Source: Betaproteobacteria bacterium (GTDB taxonomy: Bacteria > Pseudomonadota > Gammaproteobacteria > Burkholderiales > UBA3065). From it: DNA of 41,923 nucleotides. Numbering within the stretch: the first letter of the stretch is position 1; every line of letters starts with the position of its first letter. The stretch lies in assembly GCA_009927815.1 (NCBI GenBank), contig RFMI01000060.1:1-41923 (forward strand). Reading direction: 5' to 3'. Below are positions 8,749 through 18,364 of the stretch, piece after piece. The notes under the pieces are model-generated. The model saw only the letters and a list, made by a program, of their open reading frames with translations, searched no databases and was not told where the DNA came from. Made by a program: the position numbers and the translations under genes.

Positions 8749-9775
8749 CGTTCTCTTGACCGGATTTCTCGGCGCCGGGAAAACCACTTGGCTCAATCGG
8801 CTGCTGCGCGAACCCGGCTTTGCCAACACGGCAGTGGTCATCAACGAACTCGGGGCGGTCGGTATCGACCACCACTTGGTGCGAGAGGCGTCGGACACGG
8901 TCACGGTGCTGGAGAACGGCTGCCTGTGCTGCGTCATGAACGGCGAGTTGATCGACACCCTGCGTGACCTCTACCTCAAGCGCGTCCGCATGGAGGTCCC
9001 GGAGTTCGACCGCGTGCTGATCGAGACCACCGGGCTGGCCGACCCCGCCCCAGTGGTCGGCGTGCTATCCCGCGACGCCTTCCTCGACACCTATTACCGC
9101 TTCGACGGCGTGTTGACACTGGTGGACGCGCTTGCTGGCGAGACGACGCTCGACGCGCACTTCGAGGCGGTCAAACAGGTGGCGATGGCCGATGTGGTCG
9201 GCTTGAGCAAGCGCGACCTGGCCGATCCCGTGGCGCAAGACAACCTTGCGCAACGCATCGCGCAGATCAACCCCGGCGTCGCACTCGCCGATGCTCGCAG
9301 CGAGTCTCCCGCCAACTTGATCGCGCACGTGCAGCGTCGCCCCGGCGTCGGCAGCGACGCGCGGCGCTGGCTGGCGGCGGGTCGCTTCGCCGCGGTCAAG
9401 GGCATCGGCGGAGTGGCGCCGCCGCCCGCACCTGAGGGTGGCCGCCACGATGGCCGTGTGCAGTCGTTCTGCGTCACCTTCGATGAGCCGGTCCAGCGCG
9501 ACAACCTTCGCGCTGCGTTGGAGATGCTGTGCGCTTTCCGCGGCGAGCACCTGCTCCGCGTGAAGGGCATCGTCAACGCCATCGGCCACGACACACCGCT
9601 GGTGGTGCACGCGGTGCAGCACACGCTCTACCCGATCGAGACGCTCGAGGCATGGCCCGACGACGACCGTCGTACCCGGCTCGTGTTCATCGAGCGCGAC
9701 CTCGATGGCGAATTCATCCGCAAGACGCTGGAGAACTTCGTGCAGGCGGGCGACGGGGTGTTCGGCAGACAGTAG
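8726..9775 (+). CDS. CobW/COG0523-family GTP-binding protein
   Basis: A 349-residue G3E GTPase of the CobW/YjiA/ZigA group, presumed metal chaperones. Visible are the P-loop G-F-L-G-A-G-K-T (13-20), the metal-binding G-C-L-C-C (65-69), the switch-like E-T-T-G-L-A-D-P, and S-K-R-D in place of N-K-x-D, a common variant in this family. A CobW C-terminal domain follows after a Pro/Gly linker. The linker lacks the long His tract some relatives use to hold metal. ATG at 8726 places the P-loop at the usual distance from the N-terminus; there is no good Shine-Dalgarno sequence. No cobalamin gene is adjacent, so a zinc or other metal role is as likely as cobalt. Confidence 0.9.
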   Translation: MITTRIPTVLLTGFLGAGKTTWLNRLLREPGFANTAVVINELGAVGIDHHLVREASDTVTVLENGCLCCVMNGELIDTLRDLYLKRVRMEVPEFDRVLIETTGLADPAPVVGVLSRDAFLDTYYRFDGVLTLVDALAGETTLDAHFEAVKQVAMADVVGLSKRDLADPVAQDNLAQRIAQINPGVALADARSESPANLIAHVQRRPGVGSDARRWLAAGRFAAVKGIGGVAPPPAPEGGRHDGRVQSFCVTFDEPVQRDNLRAALEMLCAFRGEHLLRVKGIVNAIGHDTPLVVHAVQHTLYPIETLEAWPDDDRRTRLVFIERDLDGEFIRKTLENFVQAGDGVFGRQ

Positions 9776-9832
9776 TGCCGTCGGGGTCCGAGTTGGAACG
9801 GGCAGCGCCAGGCCGGCAGTGGGTTGCCGCCG

Positions 9833-10897
9833 CTACCGCACCACAGCGGCGAGTTCGCCCTTCTCGTAGCGCTGGAACATGCTCTCAAGCGACAGTGGCT
9901 TAAGCTTGCTTGCCTGTCCAGCCGCACCAAACGCTTCGTAGCGGGCAATGCAGATGTCGCGCATGGCGGCGGTCGCCTTGGCCAGATACTTGCGCGGATC
10001 GAATTCCTTGCGGTCCTGGTTGAAGAACTGCCGGATCGCGCCGGTGCTGGCCATGCGCAAGTCGGTATCAATGTTGACCTTGCGCACGCCGTGTTTGATG
10101 CCCTCGACGATCTCGTCCACCGGCACCCCATAGGTCTGGCCCATGTCGCCGCCGTTGTCGTTGATGATCTTGAGCCACTCCTGCGGCACCGAACTCGAGC
10201 CGTGCATCACCAAATGCGTGTTGGGGATGCGCGCGTGGATCGCCTTGATGCGTTCGATGGCCAGAATATCCCCGGTCGGCGGACGGGTGAACTTGTAGGC
10301 GCCGTGCGACGTGCCGATGGCGATGGCGAGCGCATCGACCTGCGTCGCTGCAACAAAGTGGGCGGCCTCTTCCGGATCGGTGAGCAGCTGCGAATGGTCG
10401 AGCACACCTTCCGCGCCGACGCCGTCTTCCTCACCGGCAGTACCGGTCTCGAGCGAGCCGAGGCAGCCCAACTCACCCTCGACCGAGACGCCACACGCGT
10501 GCGCCATGGCGACCACCTCGCGCGTCACGCGGACGTTGTAGTCGTAATCGGTCGGCGTCTTGCCGTCGGTGCCAAGGCTGCCGTCCATCATCACGCTGGA
10601 GAAGCCGAGCTGGATCGAGCGCTGGCAGATGGCCGGGCTGGTGCCGTGGTCCTGGTGCATGCACACCGGGATGTGCGGGAACTCCTCGATGGCGGCGAGG
10701 ATGAGGTGGCGCAAGAACGGCGCACCCGCGTACTTACGAGCGCCAGCCGAGGCCTGCACGATCACTGGCGCGTCAGTTTTGTGTGCCGCCTCCATGATGG
10801 CGCGCATCTGCTCGAGGTTGTTGACGTTGAAGGCCGGCACGCCGTAGCCGTATTCGGCGGCGTGGTCGAGCATCTGGCGGAGAGAGATGAGCGCCAT
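9833..10897 (-). CDS. fba: Class II fructose-bisphosphate aldolase
   Basis: A 354-residue zinc-dependent aldolase interconverting fructose-1,6-bisphosphate with dihydroxyacetone phosphate and glyceraldehyde-3-phosphate. It also forms sedoheptulose bisphosphate in Calvin-cycle settings. Asp83-His84 in M-H-Q-D-H-G-T supply the catalytic acid and a zinc ligand, and G-S-S-S-V-P-Q-E-W and V-N-I-D-T-D-L-R are phosphate-binding segments. Its length and sequence fit the Calvin-cycle subtype. ATG at 10897 has AGGA about nine bases upstream. It is the last gene of the tkt-gap-pgk-pyk-fba series, 11 bases after pyk. It converges on the CobW gene over 57 bases with no strong terminator. Confidence 0.95.
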   Translation of the reverse strand: MALISLRQMLDHAAEYGYGVPAFNVNNLEQMRAIMEAAHKTDAPVIVQASAGARKYAGAPFLRHLILAAIEEFPHIPVCMHQDHGTSPAICQRSIQLGFSSVMMDGSLGTDGKTPTDYDYNVRVTREVVAMAHACGVSVEGELGCLGSLETGTAGEEDGVGAEGVLDHSQLLTDPEEAAHFVAATQVDALAIAIGTSHGAYKFTRPPTGDILAIERIKAIHARIPNTHLVMHGSSSVPQEWLKIINDNGGDMGQTYGVPVDEIVEGIKHGVRKVNIDTDLRMASTGAIRQFFNQDRKEFDPRKYLAKATAAMRDICIARYEAFGAAGQASKLKPLSLESMFQRYEKGELAAVVR

Positions 10898-10908
10898 GAA
10901 CGTGTGTC

Positions 10909-12342
10909 CTACCGAATACGGATGATTTTGAGGGTGTTGGTGCCGCCCGGCTGGCCAATCGGCTCACCAATGGTGATGGCCACCAGATCGCCCGCTGCGA
11001 CCACATCGAGGCGCTTGAGCTCTTCACCGGCGCGCTCCAGCACCACCTCGGGGTCGGTCGATGCCTCCTCGAAACGGATCGGGTAGACCCCGCGGAACAG
11101 CGAGGCACGACGCCGGGTCTCGACGCTGGGCGACAGCGCGTAGATCGGGATGTCGAGATTGAAGCGCGACATCCACAGCGCGGTGGTGCCGGATTCGGTC
11201 AGCGCGGCAATCGCCCGCAGCGGGTAATGCGCCGCGATGAACACCGCCGCCAGCGCGATCGACTGCTCGACCGAGCTGAAATCCTTGCCCTCGAAGTCTT
11301 TTTCCGGGACGAACTCAGCGACCTTCTCGGCCTCGATGCACACGCGATTCATGGCCGAGATGGTCTCGACCGGATATTTGCCGACAGCGCTCTCAGCCGA
11401 CAGCATCACGCCGTCCGTGCCGTCGAGCACGGCATTGGCGACGTCGGACACCTCGGCGCGGGTTGGCATCGGGCTGTCGATCATCGACTCCATCATCTGC
11501 GTCGCGGTGATGATCAGTTTGCGCTTGGCCCGCGCCATCTTGATCATGCGCTTCTGCAAACCAGGCACCGCCGCGTCGCCCATCTCCACCGCCAGGTCGC
11601 CCCGCGCCACCATGATGCCGTCAGACGCGTCGAGGATCTCCTCCAGTGCATCGATGGCCTCGGCGCGTTCGATCTTAGCGATGATGCGCGCATCCCAACC
11701 GGTCTGGCGCAGCAGGGCGCGCGCCTGGTCGATGTCGGCGCCGCTGCGGGGAAAACTCACCGCCACGTAGTCGGCCTTGATCGCGGCGACCGTCTTGATG
11801 TCCTCGCGGTCTTTGTCGGTCAGTGCCGGCGCCGACAAGCCGCCACCCAAGCGGTTAACGCCCTTGTTGTTGGACAGAACGCCGCCCTGCACCACCGTGC
11901 AGAAGATCTCCGGACCCTTGACCTCGTTCACGGTCATGGTGATGAAACCATCGGCCAGCAGCAGGGTGTCGCCCGGGCCGACGTCTCCGGTCAATTCCTT
12001 GTAGTCGAGGCCGACGCGCGTCTGATCCCCCATCTCACAGGCCGCATCCAAGATGAAGCGGTCACCGGGCGCCAGGCTCACTTTGCCTTCGGCGAATTTG
12101 CCAATGCGAATCTTTGGCCCTTGCAGATCGGCCAGCACACCCACGGCACGCTTGCGCTCGCGGGCCAGTGCGCGCACCCGCTCGGCCACCTCGGCATGGT
12201 CGGAACCCTTGCCGTGGGAAAAATTGAGGCGCACCAGATCGAGACCGGCGTCCATCATCCGCCCGAGGACGGCGTCGGAGCTGCTCGCCGGGCCCAAGGT
12301 GGCGACGATTTTGGTCTTGCGGAGAATGAACGGTGTCTGCAT
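10909..12342 (-). CDS. pyk: Pyruvate kinase
   Basis: A 477-residue pyruvate kinase converting phosphoenolpyruvate and ADP to pyruvate and ATP. It has the N-terminal [10 protein letters not shown], the R-L-N-F-S-H-G motif, and the active-site stretch [11 protein letters not shown] followed by [11 protein letters not shown]. The C-terminal allosteric domain is complete. ATG at 12342 is preceded by AGGA with a five-base gap. It sits 11 bases after pgk and 11 before fba, so is almost certainly cotranscribed. Confidence 0.96.
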   Translation of the reverse strand: MQTPFILRKTKIVATLGPASSSDAVLGRMMDAGLDLVRLNFSHGKGSDHAEVAERVRALARERKRAVGVLADLQGPKIRIGKFAEGKVSLAPGDRFILDAACEMGDQTRVGLDYKELTGDVGPGDTLLLADGFITMTVNEVKGPEIFCTVVQGGVLSNNKGVNRLGGGLSAPALTDKDREDIKTVAAIKADYVAVSFPRSGADIDQARALLRQTGWDARIIAKIERAEAIDALEEILDASDGIMVARGDLAVEMGDAAVPGLQKRMIKMARAKRKLIITATQMMESMIDSPMPTRAEVSDVANAVLDGTDGVMLSAESAVGKYPVETISAMNRVCIEAEKVAEFVPEKDFEGKDFSSVEQSIALAAVFIAAHYPLRAIAALTESGTTALWMSRFNLDIPIYALSPSVETRRRASLFRGVYPIRFEEASTDPEVVLERAGEELKRLDVVAAGDLVAITIGEPIGQPGGTNTLKIIRIR

Positions 12343-12353
12343 GGGAGTCCTGA

Positions 12354-13541
12354 CTAGGCCTGCGCAGCGCGCTCGGCAAGAATGGCCACTGCCGGCAGGG
12401 TCTTGCCCTCGAGGAACTCGAGGAAGGCCCCGCCGCCCGTGGAAATGTAGGAGATGTCTGTTTCAAGATCGTATTTGGCGATCGCCGCCAAGGTGTCGCC
12501 ACCGCCGGCGATGCTAAACGCGTGACTGGCGGCTATGGCGCGACCGACTGCCTCGGTGCCAGCCGCGAACGCGTCGAACTCAAACACGCCAACCGGGCCG
12601 TTCCAGACCACGGTGCCGGCCTTGGCGATGATGTCGGCGTAGGCACGGGCGGTGTCCGGGCCGATATCGAAGATGAGGTCATCGGCGGCAACGTCGGCCA
12701 CCGCCTTGACCACGCCCGGCTCGTCGGCGGCAAAGCGCTTGCCGACCACCACATCGGTGGGCAGCGGAATATCGCCACCGCGTGACTTCGCCGCGCTCAT
12801 CAGACGGCTCGCGGCGTCGAGCAGATCGTCTTCGCACAGCGATTGGCCGATCGGGTAGCCGGCCGCCTTCAAGAAGGTATTGGCGATGCCACCACCAACG
12901 ATCAGCTGATCGACGGTGCCGGCCAGCGACTCGAGGATGGTGAGTTTGGTCGAGACCTTGCTCCCGGCCACCACCGCCAACAGCGGTCGCGCGGGCTGCT
13001 GCAGGGCGCGGCCCAGCGCGTCCAACTCCGCGGCCAGCAGTGGCCCAGCGCACGCGACTGGCGCGAACTTGGCGACGCCGTGGGTGGTCGCTTCGGCGCG
13101 GTGAGCGGTGCCAAACGCATCATTCACGTAGACGTCGCACAGCGCAGCCATCTGTCGCGCCAGCTCATCGCTGTTCTTCTTCTCGCCGCGGTTCAGGCGA
13201 CAGTTCTCCAGCAAAACGACCTCGCCAGCCGCCACCTGCACCCCATCGAGCCAGTTGGCGACCAGCCGCACCGGCTTGCCGAGCAGCTCAGCCATGCGCG
13301 CGGCAACCGGCGCCAACGAATCTTCAGGCTTGAACTCGCCCTCGGTCGGGCGGCCGAGGTGGCTCGTCACCATCACCGCGGCGCCTGCTTCGAGCGCCAA
13401 GCGCACCGCCGGCATCGAGGCGCGGATGCGCGTGTCGTCAGTGATGGCGCCGGTGGCGTCCTGCGGCACGTTGAGGTCGGCGCGGATGAACACCCGCCGT
13501 CCAGCCAGTGGAACCTCGCTCATGCGCAGGAAACGGCTCAC
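12354..13541 (-). CDS. pgk: Phosphoglycerate kinase
   Basis: A phosphoglycerate kinase of about 395 residues with the R-A-D-L-N-V-P substrate segment, S-H-L-G-R-P, the nucleotide-binding G-G-A-F-L-E-F-L, and S-I-A-G-G-G-D-T near the end. GTG at 13541 is chosen because it gives [14 protein letters not shown], aligning with betaproteobacterial starts of the type M-x-V-L-x-M-T-D-L-x-L-A-G. Alternatives are ATG at 13523, or GTG at 13556, which overlaps the gap stop as GTGA. None has an excellent ribosome binding site. Position directly after gap supports the operon. Confidence 0.94.
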   Translation of the reverse strand: MSRFLRMSEVPLAGRRVFIRADLNVPQDATGAITDDTRIRASMPAVRLALEAGAAVMVTSHLGRPTEGEFKPEDSLAPVAARMAELLGKPVRLVANWLDGVQVAAGEVVLLENCRLNRGEKKNSDELARQMAALCDVYVNDAFGTAHRAEATTHGVAKFAPVACAGPLLAAELDALGRALQQPARPLLAVVAGSKVSTKLTILESLAGTVDQLIVGGGIANTFLKAAGYPIGQSLCEDDLLDAASRLMSAAKSRGGDIPLPTDVVVGKRFAADEPGVVKAVADVAADDLIFDIGPDTARAYADIIAKAGTVVWNGPVGVFEFDAFAAGTEAVGRAIAASHAFSIAGGGDTLAAIAKYDLETDISYISTGGGAFLEFLEGKTLPAVAILAERAAQA

Positions 13542-13552
13542 CGCAGCGACGC

Positions 13553-14563
13553 TCACTTGGCCTGCATCAGCGCGACAGTGGTGTCGAGCATGCGGTTGGA
13601 GAAGCCCCACTCGTTGTCGTACCACGCCAGCACCTTCACCAACCGGCCGTTGACCTTGGTCTGAGTGGCGTCGAAGGTGCTCGAGGCGGGGTTGTGGTTA
13701 AAGTCGGACGACACCAGCGGCAGCGTGTTGTACCCGAGCACGCCCTTGAGCTCACCCTCGCTGGCAGCCTTCATGATGGCGTTGACTTCGTCAGTGCTGG
13801 TGTCGCGCGCGGCGGTAAAAGTGAGGTCGACCACCGACACATTGATGGTCGGTACGCGAATCGCAAAGCCGTCGAGCTTGCCGTTGAGCTCTGGCAGCAC
13901 CAGACCGACGGCCTGCGCTGCGCCAGTCTTGGTCGGGATCATGTTGTGTGCGGCGGCGCGGGCGCGGTAGAGGTCGGAGTGGTAGACGTCGGACAGCACC
14001 TGGTCGTTGGTGTAGGCATGCACGGTGGTCATCAGGCCGTTGACGATGCCGATCTCGCGGTGCAACGGCGCGGCGACCGGCGCCAAACAGTTGGTGGTGC
14101 AACTGGCGTTGGAGATGACGGTGTGGCTGGCGCGCAGGGTATCGTGGTTGACGCCGTAGACGATGGTCGCATCGGCCTCGTTCTTGTCGGCCGGTGCCGA
14201 GATGATGACCTTGCGGGCGCCGGCGTCGATGTGCGGCTGGCACTTGGCTTTGGTGCGGAAGATGCCGGTGCACTCCAGCACCACGTCGATGCCCAAGTCG
14301 CCCCACGGCAGCTTCGCCGGGTCGCGCTCGGCGTAGCAGGCGATGCGGTCACCGTTGACAATGATCGCGCCATCGGCTGCGGCCACCGTGCCGGGGAAAC
14401 GACCGTGTGCGGTGTCGTATTGGGTCAAATGGGCGTTGATCGCAGCGTCGCCGAGGTCATTGATGGCGACGATCTGCACATCCTTGCGGCCCGATTCGTA
14501 AAGGGCCCGCAACACATTGCGGCCGATGCGGCCGTAGCCGTTGATTGCGACGCGAATCGCCAT
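13553..14563 (-). CDS. gap: Type I glyceraldehyde-3-phosphate dehydrogenase
   Basis: A 336-residue GAPDH with the Rossmann G-Y-G-R-I-G-R (9-15) and catalytic Cys155 in S-N-A-S-C-T-T-N-C. Asp36, at the end of the second beta strand, favours NAD over NADP. ATG at 14563 follows AAGGA with a nine-base gap. It lies five bases after the tkt stop. In this operon it can serve glycolysis, gluconeogenesis or a Calvin cycle; no RuBisCO or phosphoribulokinase is in view, so CO2 fixation is not shown. Confidence 0.96.
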   Translation of the reverse strand: MAIRVAINGYGRIGRNVLRALYESGRKDVQIVAINDLGDAAINAHLTQYDTAHGRFPGTVAAADGAIIVNGDRIACYAERDPAKLPWGDLGIDVVLECTGIFRTKAKCQPHIDAGARKVIISAPADKNEADATIVYGVNHDTLRASHTVISNASCTTNCLAPVAAPLHREIGIVNGLMTTVHAYTNDQVLSDVYHSDLYRARAAAHNMIPTKTGAAQAVGLVLPELNGKLDGFAIRVPTINVSVVDLTFTAARDTSTDEVNAIMKAASEGELKGVLGYNTLPLVSSDFNHNPASSTFDATQTKVNGRLVKVLAWYDNEWGFSNRMLDTTVALMQAK

Positions 14564-14568
14564 GACTG

Positions 14569-16580
14569 TCAGTCCTTTTGCTTGAGATGCGAAGTGAGCA
14601 GCGTGCGCGCGGCGGCGACCACATTGTCCACAGTGAAGCCGAAGTGCTTGAACAAGGCGCCAGCGGGTGCCGACTCGCCGAAGGTGTCGAGTCCGACCAC
14701 GGCGCCGTCGAGGCCAACGTACTTACGCCAACCGTCGGTGACACCGGCTTCGATGGCCACGCGCGGCACGCCTGCCGGGAGCACCTCGTTGCGCCACGCC
14801 GGTGACTGGCGATCGAACACATTGGTCGCCGGCATCGACACGACGCGCGCGCCGACACCGCTCTGCGCCAGCGCCTCACGCGCCTTCAACGCCAGTTCCA
14901 CCTCGGAGCCAGTGGCGATCAGCACCACGTCCAGCTTGCCAATGGCGCTCTCAGCCAGCACATAACCGCCCTTGCGGATGTGCGCGGGGTCGATGCCACC
15001 CGACACGAAAGGCAGGTTCTGCCGGCTGAACACCAGACTGCTCGGCCCGTCTTTGCGCTCCACTGCGGCCACCCACGCCACCGCCGACTCCAAGGTGTCA
15101 CATGGCCGCCAGACGTCCATGCGCGGAATGAGGCGCAGGCTCGCCAAATGCTCCACCGGCTGGTGGGTCGGACCATCTTCGCCCAAGCCGATCGAATCAT
15201 GTGTGTAGACGAAGATGACGCGCTGCTTCATCAGCGCCGCCATGCGCAGCGCATTGCGGGCGTAGTCGGAGAACACCAGGAAGGTGCCGCCGAACGGGAT
15301 CAAGCCGCCGTGCAGCGCCATGCCGTTCATCGCCGCGCTCATGCCGAATTCGCGAACACCCCAATTGACGTGACTACCGGTCGCGGCGTGGCGCCACGCG
15401 GTGCAAGCTGGCCAGTTGGTCAGATTCGACCCGGTGAGATCAGCCGAGCCGCCGACGAACTCGGGCAGCGCCGGGGCCAGCCCGGTGATGGCCAGTTGCG
15501 AGGCCTTGCGGGTGGCGACCGTCTGCGCCTGTTCGCGCGTCTTGGCGTACAGGGTCGCGACGGTGTCGGCCCAATTGGCCGGGAGGTCGCCCTTAACCCG
15601 GCGGGTGAATTCAGCGGCCAGTCCCGCATGGGACTGGCTGTAGGCGGCGAAGCGCGCGTCCCAGTCGGACTGCAACGCGGCGCCGGCAGCGCGGCGGTCC
15701 CAGTCGGCATAGATGTCGGCAGGGATCTCGAACGGGCCGTGGGTCCAGCCGAGCGCGGCGCGGGTCGCGGCGATCTCGTCGGCACCGAGCGGCGCACCGT
15801 GAACGTCGTGGCTGCCGGCCTTGTTGGGGAGCCCTTGCCGATGACGGTGCGGCAACAGATCAGCGTCGGCTTGGCGGTCTCGGCGCGCGCGGCCTTCAAG
15901 GCCTGTTCGATCGCGTCGCCGTCGTGGCCATCGACGCCGCGGATCACCTGCCAGCCGTAGGCCTCGAAGCGAGCCGGCGTGTCGTCGCCGAACCAGTGCT
16001 CGACGTGCCCGTCGATCGAGATGCCGTTGTCGTCATAGAAGACGACGAGCTTGCCGAGCCCGAGCGTGCCGGCCAGCGAGCAAGCCTCGTGGCTGACGCC
16101 CTCCATCAAGCAGCCGTCGCCAGCGAACACGTAGGTGTGATGGTCAACCACCGTATGGCCCGGCCGGTTGAACTCCTCGGCCAGGCGCTTTTCGGCCATC
16201 GCCATGCCCACCGCATTGGCCAAGCCCTGACCCAGCGGTCCGGTGGTGGTCTCGATGCCCGGCGCATAACCGTGCTCGGGGTGGCCAGGCGTCTTGGAGT
16301 GAAGCTGGCGGAACTGCTTGAGGTCGTCGATCGAGAGCGCGTAGCCAGTCAGATGCAGTAGCGCGTACAGCAGCATCGAGCCGTGGCCGTTGGACAGCAC
16401 GAAGCGGTCACGGTCGGCCCAGTGCGGGTCGGCCGGATTGTGTTTGAGATGACGGCGCCAGAGGACTTCGGCGATGTCGGCCATGCCCATCGGGGCGCCC
16501 GGATGTCCGGAGTTGGCCTGCTGTACGGCGTCCATGGCCAGGACGCGAATGGCGTTACTAAGTGTGGAGGTGGTCGCCAT
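14569..16580 (-). CDS. tkt: Transketolase (interrupted by a one-base frameshift)
   Basis: Thiamine-diphosphate enzyme moving two-carbon units between sugar phosphates. The first part, from ATG 16580, has S-G-H-P-G-A-P-M-G (His26 region), the thiamine-binding G-D-G-C-L-M-E-G and R-T-V-I-G-K-G-S-P. After that the frame drifts into Pro/Arg-rich nonsense. Homology resumes one frame over ([14 protein letters not shown]) and continues through the pyrimidine-binding and C-terminal domains to TGA at 14569. The break lies at the GGGG run 15826-15829 (CCCC on the coding strand). One extra base would restore a product of about 670 residues, the normal length. A homopolymer sequencing error is likely. 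It is first of the five clustered carbon-metabolism genes, after the phosphatase gene. Confidence 0.94.
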
Positions 16581-16667
16581 GAAGACTCGATGAGGCCCGG
16601 GCGGGCGCAGTAAAGCGCGCGATTATCGCCGAGGGGAGCGGTTCGGACAAGGCTGGGCCAGCACGCC

Positions 16668-17495
16668 TCAAGCGAGTCTGTCGGACACCGGGCCGACCAC
16701 ACTTTCGATCCAGCTCGCCCAGGGCTCGAACAACTCGGGCGTGGTCGCTGCGATGGCCGAACGCTCCCACAGCCGACAGGTCCAGAAATCGTCCTGCTCC
16801 AGGGTGGCGCAGCGGCCGCCGGCCTCCTCCAAAATCAGGGCACCGGCCGCGTAATCCCACAACTTCTGGCCACCATGCACGTACACGCTAAAGCGTCCCG
16901 CGGCGGTGTAGCACCATTCGAGGCTGCTCGCGCCGAGATTGCGCTGCGAGCCGTAGGGCGGGCGACTGGCCAACGCCAGCCCAAGAGCGCGTGGCAGGCG
17001 CTTGAGATCGATGTTTGCAGTGGCGTCGGCCAGATCGGGGGGCGGCAGGCGGATTGGCAAGCGCTTGCCATTGAGCCAGGCACCGGCATCGCGAGCGGCG
17101 TAGAACATCTCATCGGCGACCGGATCGTAGACCACGCCATACTCGCTGCGACCCTCACGCATAAACGCCACCGAGACGGCAAAAAACGGCAGTCCGAAGA
17201 CGAAGTTGGTGGTGCCATCGATCGGATCAACACACCAGACGCCGTGGGTGCCACGGTCCCACGCGTCCTGCTGCTCGGCGGCGCTCATCTCCTCGCCCAG
17301 CAGGGGAGCGTCGGCGATCTCCGCCAGTTCGCGTGACAGTGCCAACTGCGCCGCAACATCGGCAGCCGTCAGCCAACTGCCATCGCCCTTGTGGTCGTGC
17401 GTCACCTGCAGGTAGCGTGGCATGATCTCGGTGTGCGCGACGCGGCGTACGGCATCGATCAGACGGGCGAGGTCAGCGGGGCATTCGGCGTGCAT
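16668..17495 (-). CDS. Inositol monophosphatase family protein
   Basis: A 275-residue Mg/Li-sensitive-type phosphatase. The metal-binding residues are in G-E-E (67-69) and D-P-I-D-G-T-T-N-F (90-98), with W-D-Y-A-A-G-A-L-I-L-E-E-A-G-G near residue 215. ATG at 17495 is used because the conserved domain begins about ten residues later; the open frame extends upstream without similarity. The family includes inositol phosphatases, CysQ-like and some fructose-bisphosphatases. Being upstream of tkt in the same direction (87-base gap) makes a sugar-bisphosphate substrate attractive, but this is inference. It is divergent from rsmE. Confidence 0.88.
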   Translation of the reverse strand: MHAECPADLARLIDAVRRVAHTEIMPRYLQVTHDHKGDGSWLTAADVAAQLALSRELAEIADAPLLGEEMSAAEQQDAWDRGTHGVWCVDPIDGTTNFVFGLPFFAVSVAFMREGRSEYGVVYDPVADEMFYAARDAGAWLNGKRLPIRLPPPDLADATANIDLKRLPRALGLALASRPPYGSQRNLGASSLEWCYTAAGRFSVYVHGGQKLWDYAAGALILEEAGGRCATLEQDDFWTCRLWERSAIAATTPELFEPWASWIESVVGPVSDRLA

Positions 17496-17599
17496 GGACA
17501 GTCGGCTCCCAGTCGTTCCGGCGAATTGCTGCAGTGCATGATAACCGCCCCAGGCCCCGTCGGTCACACCCGCAACGCCCTCTTTCCGAGTCTGTCTTC

Positions 17600-18364
17600 A
17601 TGGCCACCCCCGCCAAATCCGCCAGCACCCCGCAAGCCCACTGCTGGGTCGATGCCACCCTCGCGCCCGGCGCTCGTGTCGAGTTGCCGCCCGAACTGGC
17701 GCACCACCTTGGCCGGGTGCTGCGTCTGCAAGACGGCGACTCGGTGACGCTGTTCGACGGCCGGGATCCCGTGTGGCTGGCCACGGTGCGGTTCGGCGGC
17801 AAACACACGGCTTGGGCAGACGTGCTGCAACTGCTCCCCGAACAGCGCGAATCGCCGCTGCAAGTCACGCTCGGGCAAGGCTTGTCCACCGGCGACCGTA
17901 TGGACATGACCATCCAGAAATCGGTGGAATTGGGCGTCGCTGCCATCGCTCCGCTGGCAACGGCTCGAGCGGTACTCAAACTCGCCGACGAGCGAGCGGA
18001 GAAGCGCCGTCAACATTGGCAACGCGTAGCGATCGCCGCCTGCGAGCAATCGAAGCGCCAGCGGGTGCCCTCGGTGTGGGCAGTCGAGGGGCTCGAGCAC
18101 TGGCTTGCCGGGCTACCGGCTAATGCACCGAAGTGGTTCCTCTGCGCGCATCAAGGTCAACGCATCGCCGACCTACCGCGCCCAGCCGCTGGCAGCATGG
18201 GCTACCTGCTGGCTGGCCCGGAAGGCGGGTTCACCGAACGCGAACGGGCGTCGATCGTCGCTGCCGGATTTGCTCCGGTACGGCTCGGACCGCGGGTACT
18301 CCGCACCGAAACCGCAGCCATGGCCGCGCTGGCAGCCATGCAGACGCTGTGGGGCGACTTCTAG
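17600..18364 (+). CDS. rsmE: 16S rRNA (uracil1498-N3)-methyltransferase
   Basis: A 254-residue SPOUT methyltransferase that modifies U1498 of 16S rRNA. The N-terminal PUA-like part contains H-H-L-G-R-V-L-R-L. The C-terminal trefoil-knot SAM site shows L-L-A-G-P-E-G-G-F-T and L-G-P-R-V-L-R-T-E-T-A. ATG at 17600 is the start; the upstream in-frame extension is unconserved. Its TAG overlaps the stop of the convergent ntrX by three bases. Confidence 0.93.
   Translation: MATPAKSASTPQAHCWVDATLAPGARVELPPELAHHLGRVLRLQDGDSVTLFDGRDPVWLATVRFGGKHTAWADVLQLLPEQRESPLQVTLGQGLSTGDRMDMTIQKSVELGVAAIAPLATARAVLKLADERAEKRRQHWQRVAIAACEQSKRQRVPSVWAVEGLEHWLAGLPANAPKWFLCAHQGQRIADLPRPAAGSMGYLLAGPEGGFTERERASIVAAGFAPVRLGPRVLRTETAAMAALAAMQTLWGDF

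Noticed and set aside
9814-9829. CGGCA/TGCCG hairpin between the CobW gene and fba
   Set aside because: A five-base stem with no T tract; too weak to call a terminator.
9824-11086. Plus-strand open frame of about 420 codons opposite fba
   Set aside because: Same antisense effect; the aldolase on the minus strand is unambiguous.
13508-14965. Plus-strand open frame of about 485 codons opposite gap and tkt
   Set aside because: It crosses two well-supported minus-strand genes and shows no domain.
14569-16580. Natural two-subunit transketolase
   Set aside because: The break falls inside a continuous conserved segment at a homopolymer, and the first frame continues into non-homologous sequence.
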